Assembly (NCBI RefSeq): GCF_900114345.1
Contig: NZ_FOZJ01000002.1
Location: 1-64,000 of the forward strand
Direction: 5' to 3'
DNA from: Microbacterium sp. cf046
GTDB lineage: Bacteria; Actinomycetota; Actinomycetes; Actinomycetales; Microbacteriaceae
DNA: 64,000 nucleotides
The translations under genes were made by a program, and so were the position numbers. The notes under the pieces are model-generated. The model was not told the DNA's origin. It saw only the letters and a program-made list of their open reading frames with translations, and did not search any database. Of the stretch, positions 16,287-24,756 are shown piece by piece. The stretch's first letter is position 1. Every line of letters starts with the position of its first letter.

Positions 16287-17492
16287 TCAGCCGGCGATCT
16301 CGGCGGCGAGCGCCGCGGAGGTCCATGGGGCGGTCGAGTACTTGCCGGTGTCGACGGAGTGGTATGAACCGCGGCGCTCGACGCCGTAGAGATTGCGCCG
16401 GTGAAGCCCCGCACCCGGGTCCTCGAGCCGGCCGGTCGCGCGTGCGAAGACGAATCCGCCGTGCACCTGGGCGGACTCGGCGTCGTCGAACACCGCGCCC
16501 ACCCCCGGCAGGAGGCGCTCCAAGGAGGCCCGCACCCGCGCCATGAAGATCTCCGCATCCGCTCCGACCGGGAGCGGCGGAGCCTGCAGCTCCAGTTCCC
16601 CGCCCTCGGCGACGAGGCCGGCGGGATACCAGGAGAGGTAGAAGTCGCGGCCGTTGTAGTTCTTCACGTCGCCGAACGGCCCGACCGAGACCAGCGCGCT
16701 CGGCAGATCGTGACGGCTGCGCGTTCGAAGGAAGACGCAGAGCCGGAAACGGTGACTCCAGGGAGGCTGCGGGATGACGCCCGCCGTGACGTCGATCGGC
16801 AATCGCCCTGCCCAGAGCGCATTGATCACGACATCGAAGTCGTCTTCGTCTCCGCGTTCGTCACGGACGACCCACCGCCCGTCCGGGTCATCGCGCGGAT
16901 GCGCCGCGACGACGGTCGTGCCGAGCCGCTGGACGACGTGGGTCTCGGCCGCCACGGCACCCGCGAGTCGATCCGCGAACCACTGCGTGTCGACGGACCG
17001 TTCGGGCACGCGGAAGCCCGCGACGATGTCATCGCCGGCCATCTCCCGCAGCTCCGACTGATCGATCTCCATCACCCGGGCGGCGGACACATCGACGAGG
17101 TAGCGGGATGCGTCGGGATGCCGGTGGATGAGGTCGCTGAGCGTCTCGAACTTCCGTCGCATCGCGTCCGGAGAAACCACGGAGTCGCGATGCAGGAGGT
17201 AGATGTCATCGTCCTGGGTCACATGACCGTCGAGACCCTCGCCGATCAGCTCGCGCGCGCGATCCGCGAAGCGCAGGCTGCCGGGAAGGATGTGCTCTGC
17301 GGTCGCGGTCGTCGGATCGGCGGCGTAGAGGTAGCCGAGGTGGATCTTGCCCTCGTTCCATCGGCTCGCCGCCTGCATCGGTGCCGCCTCACGGTCGATC
17401 AGCGTGACATCCACGCCTCGTCGGGCGAGGTCGATGGCGAGGGAGCTGCCCATGATGCCCGCGCCGAGGACCGCGACGCGGCGAACGGTCAC
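16287..17492 (-). CDS. FAD-dependent oxidoreductase (DAO fold)
   Basis: 401 residues. The N-terminal VAVLGAGIMGSSLAIDLARRG is a complete GXGXXG dinucleotide-binding motif, followed by DREAAPMQAASRWNEGKIHLGY, the FAD ribityl-contact region of the D-amino-acid-oxidase/glycine-oxidase superfamily. A substrate domain in the middle and a final GSYHSVDTGKYSTAPW segment complete the fold. The GTG start overlaps the ketoisomerase stop (GTGA). Adjacency to a TDP-sugar isomerase and a glycosyltransferase suggests a sugar or sugar-linked amine as substrate rather than a free amino acid, but this is inference. Confidence 0.78.
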   Translation of the reverse strand: MTVRRVAVLGAGIMGSSLAIDLARRGVDVTLIDREAAPMQAASRWNEGKIHLGYLYAADPTTATAEHILPGSLRFADRARELIGEGLDGHVTQDDDIYLLHRDSVVSPDAMRRKFETLSDLIHRHPDASRYLVDVSAARVMEIDQSELREMAGDDIVAGFRVPERSVDTQWFADRLAGAVAAETHVVQRLGTTVVAAHPRDDPDGRWVVRDERGDEDDFDVVINALWAGRLPIDVTAGVIPQPPWSHRFRLCVFLRTRSRHDLPSALVSVGPFGDVKNYNGRDFYLSWYPAGLVAEGGELELQAPPLPVGADAEIFMARVRASLERLLPGVGAVFDDAESAQVHGGFVFARATGRLEDPGAGLHRRNLYGVERRGSYHSVDTGKYSTAPWTSAALAAEIAG

Positions 17493-17914
17493 GAAGCAGC
17501 CTGATCGTCGCGCGGATCGACTTCGGTGTATTCCGCGGCTTCGTAGGGCCCATCGGCGAAGACGATCAGGGTCGCACCGTCATCACGGTAGGTCTGCTGC
17601 GCCCAGACGCCGGCCTCGATGAGCAGGGCGGGGTGCCGTTCGTCGAGTGAGATCCGCGCGGTTTCGTCGCCGCGGCGAACGTCCACGTCGATCGTCCCCC
17701 CGGCGCGGAACAGCACCTGGCGCACGCGGCGGTGCGCATGGCCTCCGCGGACGGCGCCGCGGGGCGCGGTGATCACGAAGGCGCGGGCGACGTGGAAGCC
17801 GAACTCCTCGAGTGTGAGCGGGGTGAGGGAGCCGCGGGAGTCCGTGAACTGCTCGAGGGCGAGGATCTGCACCGCACCGTCGAGCAGGCGCAGAGGGGCG
17901 AGGTCGGGCGACAT
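17489..17914 (-). CDS. FdtA/QdtA-like sugar 3,4-ketoisomerase (WxcM-like cupin)
   Basis: 141 residues from the ATG at 17914. The single cupin domain has the RGGHAHRRVRQVL motif (the HxH pair is catalytic in FdtA and the neighbouring Gln is conserved), a GTIDVDVRRGD strand, and the terminal AGVWAQQTY and YEAAEYTE segments of the PF05523 family. Relatives convert TDP-4-keto-6-deoxyglucose to a 3-keto isomer on the way to 3-amino-deoxysugars. No aminotransferase or TDP-glucose dehydratase is adjacent, so the substrate must come from elsewhere in the genome. It is first in its operon; no good ribosome site is visible, and an upstream in-frame GTG cannot be excluded as the start. Confidence 0.78.
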   Translation of the reverse strand: MSPDLAPLRLLDGAVQILALEQFTDSRGSLTPLTLEEFGFHVARAFVITAPRGAVRGGHAHRRVRQVLFRAGGTIDVDVRRGDETARISLDERHPALLIEAGVWAQQTYRDDGATLIVFADGPYEAAEYTEVDPRDDQAAS

Positions 17915-17992
17915 GCTCAGAACTGTAGCGGTGCGCACGCGCGCGTGGACGCCGTGGTCGCGGTCCTTCGCAGCGGCCCTTCGCAGCACCGA

Positions 17993-18433
17993 CTAGAAGT
18001 ACCGGAAGCGCTCGGGTCCGAGATCCCACGGATCCCGGTCGAGGTACTCGGCCGCGGCCCGGAAGACGCTGCTCTCGACCATCATCCGCTGGTGCAGATC
18101 GTCGTCCCGGTGGAGGTGGCTCAGGCGTTCGATCGGCAGCCGGTACATGATGATGCGCTTCTCATCCGTCAGCGCACGCCAGCGCGGGATGCCGTCGTCA
18201 TCGGCGGTGGGGGGCATGTCGCCCACCTCGAAGCTGACGTCGCGCAGCTCCGGCCATGCCGAGCGCAGGAACTCCGCGGCCGTGCCGACCGCCAGATCGA
18301 ACCGATCGACCCGCGTCTCCAGGGGTGGCAGCGGCGGGCGCACGATCGGGCTGCGACCCTCACGGCCGTGGCGGCCGTGCCGCGTCGGCCGTCGCACCGG
18401 CGACGACGCCTCCTTGCTGCGACGCCATGCCAT
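17993..18433 (-). CDS. zincin-like metallopeptidase family protein without HExxH
   Basis: 146 residues. It matches the short actinobacterial metallopeptidase-family (DUF1025-type) proteins beside DUF3499: a basic N-terminus, RFDLAVGTAAEF, a KRIIMYRLPIER strand-like core and a final helix. Where true zincins carry HExxH, this has DDLHQRMMVESSVFRAAAEYL, so the zinc site is incomplete and peptidase activity is doubtful. The same erosion is seen, as I recall, in the mycobacterial relative Rv3259. The gene is divergent from the DUF3499 gene across 72 bases. Confidence 0.7.
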   Translation of the reverse strand: MAWRRSKEASSPVRRPTRHGRHGREGRSPIVRPPLPPLETRVDRFDLAVGTAAEFLRSAWPELRDVSFEVGDMPPTADDDGIPRWRALTDEKRIIMYRLPIERLSHLHRDDDLHQRMMVESSVFRAAAEYLDRDPWDLGPERFRYF

Positions 18434-18492
18434 TGCACCATGCTAGCCGCGCGGATGCGGCGCGGCACCGCCGCGCGGGTGGGAGCACTGGA

Positions 18493-18498
18493 TAGCGT
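18493..18498 (+). promoter_or_regulatory. TAGCGT -10 box, leaderless DUF3499 gene
   Basis: TAGCGT ends seven bases before the ATG at 18506, the leaderless geometry used repeatedly in this window. Confidence 0.45.
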
Positions 18499-18505
18499 TG
18501 AGCCG

Positions 18506-18715
18506 ATGCGCGAGAGACTCTGCTCCAAGGTGGGATGCGCCCGTGAGGCCGTCTCGACTCTGACGTACGACTACGCCGACCAGATGGCCGCGCTCGGGCC
18601 GCTGGGCGCGGGCGGCGACCCCCACGCGCACGATCTCTGCGCGATCCACACCGATCGGCTCTCGATGCCGCGCGGATGGGTCGTGGTCCGCCACGAGACG
18701 CTCGCCCAGCGCTGA
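18506..18715 (+). CDS. DUF3499 family small zinc-ribbon-like protein
   Basis: 69 residues. The CSKVGC pair near the N-terminus and the LCAIH pair near residue 48 look like a small metal-binding site, with a TLTYDYADQMAALGPL middle and a conserved PRGW motif near the end. The family is actinobacteria-specific, of unknown function, and regularly found next to the zincin-like gene and whiB2/manA. It is followed 75 bases later by ahcY. Confidence 0.85.
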   Translation: MRERLCSKVGCAREAVSTLTYDYADQMAALGPLGAGGDPHAHDLCAIHTDRLSMPRGWVVVRHETLAQR

Positions 18716-18790
18716 CGACGGGCGAGCACCGGGTGGCGGATGCCCCTGCGGCTCGCGGACGTCGAGGGGATCGTCTGGGAGAATGGGCGG

Positions 18791-20278
18791 ATGAGCACCG
18801 ATCTGAGCGCCCGTCCCACCGCCCCCGAGCGTGCCGGCGGGCTGGAGTTCCTTGTCGCCGACCTCTCGCTCGCTGAGGCGGGCCGCCACCAGATCCGCCT
18901 CGCCGAGAACGAGATGCCGGGCCTGATGGCGCTGCGCGAGGAGTTCGGTCCGACGCAGCCCCTCGCCGGTGCACGGATCGCCGGGTCGCTGCACATGACG
19001 GTGCAGACCGCGGTGCTGATCGAGACGCTGGTCGCGCTCGGCGCCCAGGTGCGCTGGGCGAGCTGCAACATCTTCTCCACCCAGGACGAGGCTGCGGCCG
19101 CTGTCGCGGTGGGCCCGACGGGCACCGTCGAGGCTCCGGCCGGCGTGCCCGTGTTCGCGTGGAAGGGCGAGTCGCTCGAGGAGTACTGGGCCTGCACCGA
19201 CCGGATCTTCGACTGGTCGGCCGAGGGCTTCGCGGGTCCCGACCTCATTCTCGACGACGGCGGCGACGCGACCCTCCTGGTCCACAAGGGCGTCGAGTTC
19301 GAACGTGCGGGAGCCGTGCCGGATGCGGGCCCAGGCGACTCCGCCGAGTACCGGATCGTCCTGGCGACGCTCCGAGCGAGCCTCGCCCGCGATCCTCAGC
19401 GCTTCACGCGGATCGCGGATGAGCTCATCGGCGTGACCGAGGAGACCACGACAGGCGTGCACCGGCTCTACGAGCTTGCTGCGGCGGGTGAGCTGCTGTT
19501 CCCCGGGATCAACGTCAACGACTCGGTGACCAAGTCGAAGTTCGACAACAAGTACGGCATCCGTCACTCCCTGCCCGACGGACTGAACCGTGCGACCGAC
19601 GTGCTCATCGGCGGCAAGACGGTGTTCGTCGTCGGCTACGGCGACGTCGGCAAGGGCGCCGCGGAGGCGCTGCGCGGGCAGGGTGCACGCGTGATCGTCG
19701 GCGAGATCGATCCGATCTGCGCTCTGCAGGCTGCGATGGACGGGTATCAGGTCGCGCGCCTGGACCGGGTGATCGGCGATGTCGACGTCGTCGTGACCGG
19801 CACCGGCAACAAGAACGTCGTCACGGTCGAGCATCTCCTCGGCCTGAAGCACCTCGCGATCGTCGCGAATGTCGGCCACTTCGACGATGAGATCGACATG
19901 GCCGGCCTGGAAGCGCTGGCGGGTGCCGAGTCGATCGAGATCAAGCCCCAGGTCCACGAATGGCGTCTGCCGAACGGTCGCAGCGTGCTCGTGCTCAGCG
20001 AGGGCCGTCTGATGAACCTCGGCAACGCCACCGGGCACCCGTCGTTCGTCATGAGCGCGTCGTTCACGAACCAGGTGCTCGCGCAGCTGGAGCTGTTCAC
20101 GAACATCGAGGACTACCCGGTGGGCGTGCACACGCTGCCGAAGTCGCTCGACGAGAAGGTGGCGAGGCTGCACCTCGCCGCACTCGGCGTGGACCTGACG
20201 GAGCTGACCCCGGAGCAGGCCGCGTACATCGGCGTTCCGGTCGACGGACCGTACAAGCTCGACCACTACCGGTACTGA
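18791..20278 (+). CDS. ahcY: adenosylhomocysteinase
   Basis: 495 residues from the ATG at 18791 (GGGAG nine bases upstream). Motifs of S-adenosyl-L-homocysteine hydrolase run in order: [39 protein letters not shown], the catalytic-lysine region [16 protein letters not shown], the NAD-binding [12 protein letters not shown] loop, and the C-terminal lid ending KLDHYRY with conserved Lys-Tyr. It hydrolyses SAH to adenosine and homocysteine, relieving product inhibition of methyltransferases. The position beside DUF3499 and before mtrAB is the conserved actinobacterial order. Confidence 0.95.
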   Translation: MSTDLSARPTAPERAGGLEFLVADLSLAEAGRHQIRLAENEMPGLMALREEFGPTQPLAGARIAGSLHMTVQTAVLIETLVALGAQVRWASCNIFSTQDEAAAAVAVGPTGTVEAPAGVPVFAWKGESLEEYWACTDRIFDWSAEGFAGPDLILDDGGDATLLVHKGVEFERAGAVPDAGPGDSAEYRIVLATLRASLARDPQRFTRIADELIGVTEETTTGVHRLYELAAAGELLFPGINVNDSVTKSKFDNKYGIRHSLPDGLNRATDVLIGGKTVFVVGYGDVGKGAAEALRGQGARVIVGEIDPICALQAAMDGYQVARLDRVIGDVDVVVTGTGNKNVVTVEHLLGLKHLAIVANVGHFDDEIDMAGLEALAGAESIEIKPQVHEWRLPNGRSVLVLSEGRLMNLGNATGHPSFVMSASFTNQVLAQLELFTNIEDYPVGVHTLPKSLDEKVARLHLAALGVDLTELTPEQAAYIGVPVDGPYKLDHYRY

Positions 20279-20294
20279 CCGGCGGGCGACCCGG

Positions 20295-21170
20295 TCAGCG
20301 CGACGGGAATCCGCGTGGTGCGCCCGAAGCAGTCGAGGTGAGTGCGGCGACGCGCTGCTCCTCGAGCTGAAGCGCCCGCAGCTCGCGGTCGCGACGCACC
20401 GCCACGACCGCTCGGAGGAATGCCTCGCCGTCGACGGGCGGGACAGGCGAGACGTGTCCGGCGGTCTCGGCCGCGAGGGAGGCCGCGAGTCGCGCCCGCG
20501 CCGGCGGCTGCATCACGTCGGCGTTCTGGACGAACTGCGCGACCCGCCGTGACAGGCGGTCGGGCAGGCGCGCGACGTCGGCGATCGACGCCCACGCCAC
20601 GAGGCTGGGCGGCACGCCGGGAGCGGGCATCGGCAGTCGCGGCGTTCGTGTGCGCTCGGAGTACGTCCCGGCCATGAGGTCGCCGAGTCGCTGCGCCCTC
20701 GGCGTGAAGGCGCCGACCAGGGCTGCGACCGCGCCGACGGTCAGCCAGATCTCGAACACGCCGACGAGCGCGCGGATGAACGCCTGCCGGAAGCCGGATG
20801 CACCGCCGTCGGTCCGCACGATCCGCCCGCCGACGGCGAGCTTGCCGAGACTGCGGCCGCGGGTCATCGTCTCGACGACGGTCGGTATCACGACGGTGAC
20901 GGTGACCAGCACGACGACCGTCAGGATCGGCAGCGTGTTCAGCTCGAGGATGCTCCGGCCGACGAGCCACGATGTCACGAGCGCGAAGAGGATGAACACC
21001 AGCACGCCGAGGATCACGTCGATCAGGGTCCCGAGCCCGCGGAGGAAGAAGCCCACCGGCTGCACGTCGAGCGCGACAGCCTCCCCGGTGAGGATCTCGT
21101 CCTGCTGGATCTCGATCACCCTCGCCACCGGAGCAGCGGAGACCGGGGCGGCGGAATCCTGAGCGGGCAT
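20295..21170 (-). CDS. RDD family membrane protein
   Basis: 291 residues from the ATG at 21170. An RDD domain occupies about residues 35-185: FFLRGLGTLIDVILGVLV, a second membrane segment pair, TRGRSLGKLAVGGRIVR, and ...RRLGDLMAGT-like ending (here RAQRLGDLMAGTYSER). The cytosolic C-terminal 110 residues are arginine-rich and helical. Its role is unknown; the gene is next to the SpoIIM-like and MoxR/DUF58 genes in many actinobacteria. It is divergent from the SpoIIM-like gene with only 16 bases between start codons. Confidence 0.82.
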   Translation of the reverse strand: MPAQDSAAPVSAAPVARVIEIQQDEILTGEAVALDVQPVGFFLRGLGTLIDVILGVLVFILFALVTSWLVGRSILELNTLPILTVVVLVTVTVVIPTVVETMTRGRSLGKLAVGGRIVRTDGGASGFRQAFIRALVGVFEIWLTVGAVAALVGAFTPRAQRLGDLMAGTYSERTRTPRLPMPAPGVPPSLVAWASIADVARLPDRLSRRVAQFVQNADVMQPPARARLAASLAAETAGHVSPVPPVDGEAFLRAVVAVRRDRELRALQLEEQRVAALTSTASGAPRGFPSR

Positions 21171-21173
21171 GGG

Positions 21174-21180
21174 TACAGTA
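21174..21180. promoter_or_regulatory. seven-base element readable as a -10 box on both strands
   Basis: TACAGTA reads TACAGT on plus (seven bases before the SpoIIM-like ATG) and TACTGT on minus (four bases before the RDD ATG). Only 16 bases separate the two starts, so both mRNAs must be leaderless or begin inside the partner gene. No -35 is convincing on either side. Confidence 0.4.
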
Positions 21181-21186
21181 AACCAA

Positions 21187-22182
21187 ATGGACCTCGACGC
21201 CCTCGCCGCCGCCCGTCGGGAGGAGTGGGCGCGCCTCGATGAGCTGAGCCGCTCGCGCAGGCTCAGCGGGTCCGAGGTCGACGAGCTCGTCACGCGCTAT
21301 CGCGCCGCATCCGCCGATCTGGCCGACATCAAGACCTCCGCCGGTCGCACCGCCCATGGCGACCACGTGTCGACCATGCTCGCGCGCGCAAGGCTGCGAC
21401 TCACCGGCGCACCCGAGAACGTGGCGCGCCAGATTCCGCGGTTCTTCGCGCTCCAGCTGCCCGCTGCGCTCTACTGCGTCCGCTGGACCACGCTCGTCAT
21501 CGCGGTCGCGTTCATCTCGGTCGTCGCCGTGGTCGCCTTCTGGATCTCGGGCGATCCGGCGCTCGTCGCTTCGCTCGGGAGCAAGGCTCAGCTCGAGTAC
21601 TACGCGGAGAACAGCTTCACCGACTACTACAGCGAGAATCCTGCGGCCGTGTTCGCCGGGACGGTGTGGACGAACAACGCGTGGATCGCGGCGCAGTGCG
21701 TGCTCTTCGGCATCACCGGCGTGTGGCCGATCATGGTCCTCGTGCAGAACGCCGTGGGTGTCGGCACGGCGGCAGCGGTCATGCTCGCGTTCGACCGCGG
21801 TGACGTCTTCCTGCTGTTCATCCTTCCCCACGGCCTGCTGGAGCTCACGAGCATCTTCGTGGCGGCGGCGGCGGGCCTGCACATCTTCTGGGCGTGGGTG
21901 GCGCCGGGCCGCCGCTCACGCGGGGAGGCGCTGGCCGCCGCGGGCCGGTCGCTCGCGACCGTCGCGATCGGACTGATCGTCGCGCTGGCGATTTCGGGCG
22001 CGATCGAAGGCTTCGTCACCGCCCAGCCGTGGCCGTGGCCGGTCAAGATCGGCATCGGCGCGCTCGCGCTCGCGGCGTTCGTGTTCTACATGGTCTTCGT
22101 CGGCGGGCGTGCGTACCGCCGCGGCGAGACGGGCGATGTCACCGAGTACGAGGCCGGAACTCCGACCCTCGTCGCCGGCTGA
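21187..22182 (+). CDS. SpoIIM-like (DUF95) membrane protein
   Basis: 331 residues from the ATG at 21187. A soluble N-terminal part of about 95 residues with SRRLSGSEVDELVTRYRAAS and DHVSTMLARAR leads to five or six membrane segments; the central FGITGVWPIMVLVQNAVG and ILPHGLLELTSIFVAAAAG segments are the signature of the stage II sporulation protein M family (the PHG-E motif). Non-sporulating actinobacteria carry it near RDD, MoxR and DUF58 genes; its substrate or partner is unknown. It ends convergently toward the aquaporin gene across a long palindrome. Confidence 0.85.
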   Translation: MDLDALAAARREEWARLDELSRSRRLSGSEVDELVTRYRAASADLADIKTSAGRTAHGDHVSTMLARARLRLTGAPENVARQIPRFFALQLPAALYCVRWTTLVIAVAFISVVAVVAFWISGDPALVASLGSKAQLEYYAENSFTDYYSENPAAVFAGTVWTNNAWIAAQCVLFGITGVWPIMVLVQNAVGVGTAAAVMLAFDRGDVFLLFILPHGLLELTSIFVAAAAGLHIFWAWVAPGRRSRGEALAAAGRSLATVAIGLIVALAISGAIEGFVTAQPWPWPVKIGIGALALAAFVFYMVFVGGRAYRRGETGDVTEYEAGTPTLVAG

Positions 22183-22224
22183 CCACGTCCCCCGCGACCT
22201 CGCCGCCGGCGAAAAGCTCCGGCG

Positions 22225-22313
22225 GCATCCCCGCCCCGTTCATCCGTCACGCGTGTACGCCGGGGGGCCGCATCCGCGTGCACGGGTGACGGATGAACGG
22301 GGGAAGCGGATGC
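22225..22313. repeat. 89-bp near-palindrome between SpoIIM-like and aquaporin genes
   Basis: CCCCGTTCATCCGTCAC (22234-22250) and its exact reverse complement (22286-22302) form a 17-bp perfect stem with a 35-nt interior that extends the pairing with few mismatches (GTGTACGC against GCGTGCAC). The outer flanks GCATCC (22225-22230) and GGATGC (22308-22313) also pair. It lies between convergent genes and could terminate both, but there is no T-run on either side and the stem is far longer than a usual terminator. Confidence 0.8.
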
Positions 22314-22384
22314 CGCACCGAGGGTGCCAGGAACGCGGAAGGGCCGGCCGCCGAAGCGACCGACCCCTCCGGAATGTGCGCGGC

Positions 22385-23254
22385 TCAGGCCTTCTTCGTG
22401 CCGTCGAACAGCGCGCGATACGCGAAGCCCGCGATCAGGGCGCCGACGATCGGGAACACGATGAACACCCACAACTGGGTGAGGGCCTCTCCACCACCGT
22501 AGACAGCCGTCGCGATCGAGCGGGCCGGGTTGACCGACGCGTTGTCGATCGGGATGATCGCGAGGTGGATGAGCACCAGGGTCAGGCCGATCGCGAGTCC
22601 GGCGAAGTTGGAGCCGCGCGTCGAGTGCGTCACGCCGAGGATGACGATGACGAACAGCGCCGTGAAGAGCACTTCGACGATGACCGCGGCACCGACGCCG
22701 AAGCCGCCGGGAGAGAGCTCGTTCCAACCGTTGCTCGCGAAACCGCCGTCCTGGGCGTTTCCCAACCAGCCTTCCGGCCCGAACAGGCCGATCAGGACGA
22801 CCAGGGTGGTCGCGATGAGCCCGCCGACGATCTGGACGATGATGTACGGCAGCACGCCCCTCCACGGGAACCGGCCCGCCGCGGCGAGGCCGAGGGTCAC
22901 CGCCGGGTTGAAGTGGCCGCCCGAGATGGGGCCGAACGCGTACGCGCCGGCGATGACCGTGATGCCGACCGCGAGCGAGACGCCGAGGAATCCGACGCCC
23001 TTGTTCGCAGCTTCCGTGCCTTCACCGAATCCGGCGGCGAACAGCGCGGTGCTGATCACGCCGAGCACGAGGAGGAAGGTGCCGAACGCTTCGGCGATGA
23101 GGGTCGCCGCGGTCGAGGGACCGGCCGCCACCTTGTCGGGCGTGTGGTCCAGCTCGGTCGGCCGGACACGCTTGTCGGGACGCGGGTCGCTCTGCGACGG
23201 CGCGTGGTCGAGATCGGTGGGATCTACGGGCTTTTCTGGACGCGGGTCGCTCAT
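22385..23254 (-). CDS. aqpZ: aquaporin / MIP family channel
   Basis: 289 residues. Six membrane segments with both NPA loops: GGHFNPAVT in the first half and NASVNPARS in the second, as in AqpZ water channels; the second-loop NPARS and preceding residues fit a water-selective rather than glycerol-facilitating pore, though this is not certain. An extra N-terminal tail of about 45 residues contains two near copies of a SDPRPxKxVxPTxLDHxP unit and is cytosolic. The gene sits inside a neighbourhood where SpoIIM-like and DUF58 genes are usually adjacent, so it looks inserted. Confidence 0.88.
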   Translation of the reverse strand: MSDPRPEKPVDPTDLDHAPSQSDPRPDKRVRPTELDHTPDKVAAGPSTAATLIAEAFGTFLLVLGVISTALFAAGFGEGTEAANKGVGFLGVSLAVGITVIAGAYAFGPISGGHFNPAVTLGLAAAGRFPWRGVLPYIIVQIVGGLIATTLVVLIGLFGPEGWLGNAQDGGFASNGWNELSPGGFGVGAAVIVEVLFTALFVIVILGVTHSTRGSNFAGLAIGLTLVLIHLAIIPIDNASVNPARSIATAVYGGGEALTQLWVFIVFPIVGALIAGFAYRALFDGTKKA

Positions 23255-23274
23255 GATGACTCGTTCCCTTCAGA

Positions 23275-23306
23275 CTCGGTGGATGGCGGAATATCCGCCC
23301 GCCGAG
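23275..23306 (-). promoter_or_regulatory. interrupted palindrome upstream of the aquaporin gene
   Basis: GGCGGA-ATA-TCCGCC (23285-23299) is flanked by CTCGG (23275-23279) and CCGAG (23302-23306). It begins about 20 bases upstream of the aquaporin start, where the promoter should be, and its centre is the most AT-rich part. It is a candidate operator. Confidence 0.5.
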
Positions 23307-23402
23307 AGCCTAGGACATGTACAGCACCTTCTCAGGGAACGGCTCCGGTGAGGCGTGGATGCCGGTAACGCGGCGTCACGGAGCACGCCGGCGCCCCGCT
23401 GT

Positions 23403-24704
23403 TCAGAGTCGCCCGGTCGCCTTGAGTTCGAGATATCGGTCGGCGATGCGCGGCGGCAGCGCCTCCGGCGAGTCGGCGACGGCCTCGGCCCCGGCGCGGC
23501 CGATCGCGGAAGCGACGCGTGCGGCGTCGCGGATGCCGCGCTCGATCGCAGCCGCCCGGTAGACCGTGGCGGCGTCCCTCACGTCGTCGGGCATCTTCTC
23601 CGTGTCGGTCACCGTGCCCACGAGGACATGCGCGCGCCGCGACAGCGCGGGCAGGGAGCCGAGGAATCCGCGCGCAGCCTCAGGTGCGTCCTGGGCGGTC
23701 AGCAGGACCACGAGCGACGGGCGCGAGGTCAGTGCGCGCACCTGTGCGAACGCGGCGTCCCAGTCCGTGTCGATCAGCTGCGGCTCGACCGGCGCCATCG
23801 CGTCCACGAGCGCCGGCAGGAGCGCTGGTCCCTCCACCCGGGTCACACGGGCGCGCGTGACCCGGTCGAACATGAGCAGGTGCGTGTGGTCGCCCGCTCG
23901 GGTCGCGAGGGCGGCGAGCAGCAGGGCGGCCTCCATCGCGGCATCCAGCCGGACGCCGTCGCCGACCCTGGCCGCGGCGGTTCGGCCGGTGTCGATCACG
24001 ATCACGACGTGCCGGTCGCGCTCCGGCCGCCAGGTGCGGAGCATGGTGGTGCCGGCCCGGGCGGTCGCACGCCAGTCGATCGAGCGCACGTCGTCGCCGC
24101 GTACGTACTCGCGCAGGCTGTCGAATTCGGTGCCCTGCCCTCGAACCTGGACGCTCGTGTTCCCGTCCAGCTCGCGAAGGCGCGCGAGCCGCGACGGCAG
24201 ATGCCGGCGCGCGGTGAACGGCGGCAGCACGCGGATGGCCCCGGCCGCGGCGATCCGCGCCTGCCGTCCGGCCAATCGCAGCGGCCCGTCCGACCGGACG
24301 ACGACGAACTCGGACCTGAGTTCGCCCCTGCGGCGGGGGAGCAGCGGCACGGTCACGGCGCGCCGTTCACCGGGCGGCACATCGATCTCGGGCCGGTCGG
24401 CGGGCGCCCCCGCTGTCGGCTGCCACGCGTCGCGGATCCGGCCGCGCAGTCGGCGTCCGCCCGTGTTCTGCACCCACAGCTGCGTCTCGGTCGGCTGGCC
24501 GAGGAGGACACGTCGTGGGATGCGGCGCTGCACGAGGATCCGGCGCGGATCGGCCGCCGCGGCGGCATCCGCGAACGCCACGAGCGCGCACAGGACGATC
24601 CATCCGACCGCCGCCACCCACGCATCCACACCCGCGATGGCGAGCACCACGACGGGCACCGCGCCGACGGCGACCAGGAGGGGCAGGCGCCCGGTGAGGA
24701 ACAT
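23403..24704 (-). CDS. DUF58 domain protein
   Basis: 433 residues. Two N-terminal membrane segments (residues 5-50), a beta-rich region, then the DUF58 core with a GTEFDSLREYVRGDDVRSIDWRATAR motif (about residues 190-215) and a von Willebrand A-like fold with VVIVIDTGRT instead of a full DxSxS MIDAS, so the metal site is partly degenerate. It is the last gene of the MoxR/DUF4350/DUF4129 operon; MoxR ATPases and DUF58/VWA proteins usually work together as chaperone-like pairs. A 96-base spacer with repeat and hairpin separates it from the MoxR gene. Confidence 0.85.
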   Translation of the reverse strand: MFLTGRLPLLVAVGAVPVVVLAIAGVDAWVAAVGWIVLCALVAFADAAAAADPRRILVQRRIPRRVLLGQPTETQLWVQNTGGRRLRGRIRDAWQPTAGAPADRPEIDVPPGERRAVTVPLLPRRRGELRSEFVVVRSDGPLRLAGRQARIAAAGAIRVLPPFTARRHLPSRLARLRELDGNTSVQVRGQGTEFDSLREYVRGDDVRSIDWRATARAGTTMLRTWRPERDRHVVIVIDTGRTAAARVGDGVRLDAAMEAALLLAALATRAGDHTHLLMFDRVTRARVTRVEGPALLPALVDAMAPVEPQLIDTDWDAAFAQVRALTSRPSLVVLLTAQDAPEAARGFLGSLPALSRRAHVLVGTVTDTEKMPDDVRDAATVYRAAAIERGIRDAARVASAIGRAGAEAVADSPEALPPRIADRYLELKATGRL

Positions 24705-24710
24705 TTTCTC

Positions 24711-24746
24711 CGTATCTCGATACGCTCGCTGGCGCTCGTTACTCGA
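24711..24746. repeat. REP-like intergenic element, copy 1
   Basis: The segment contains TCTCGATACGC, then a GC-rich middle and TACTCGA. It shares its TCTCGATACGC opening and layout with 46871-46904. Elements of this form are recalled as common intergenic repeats in Microbacteriaceae genomes. It sits between the MoxR and DUF58 genes. Confidence 0.55.
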
Positions 24747-24756
24747 TCTTGACCCG

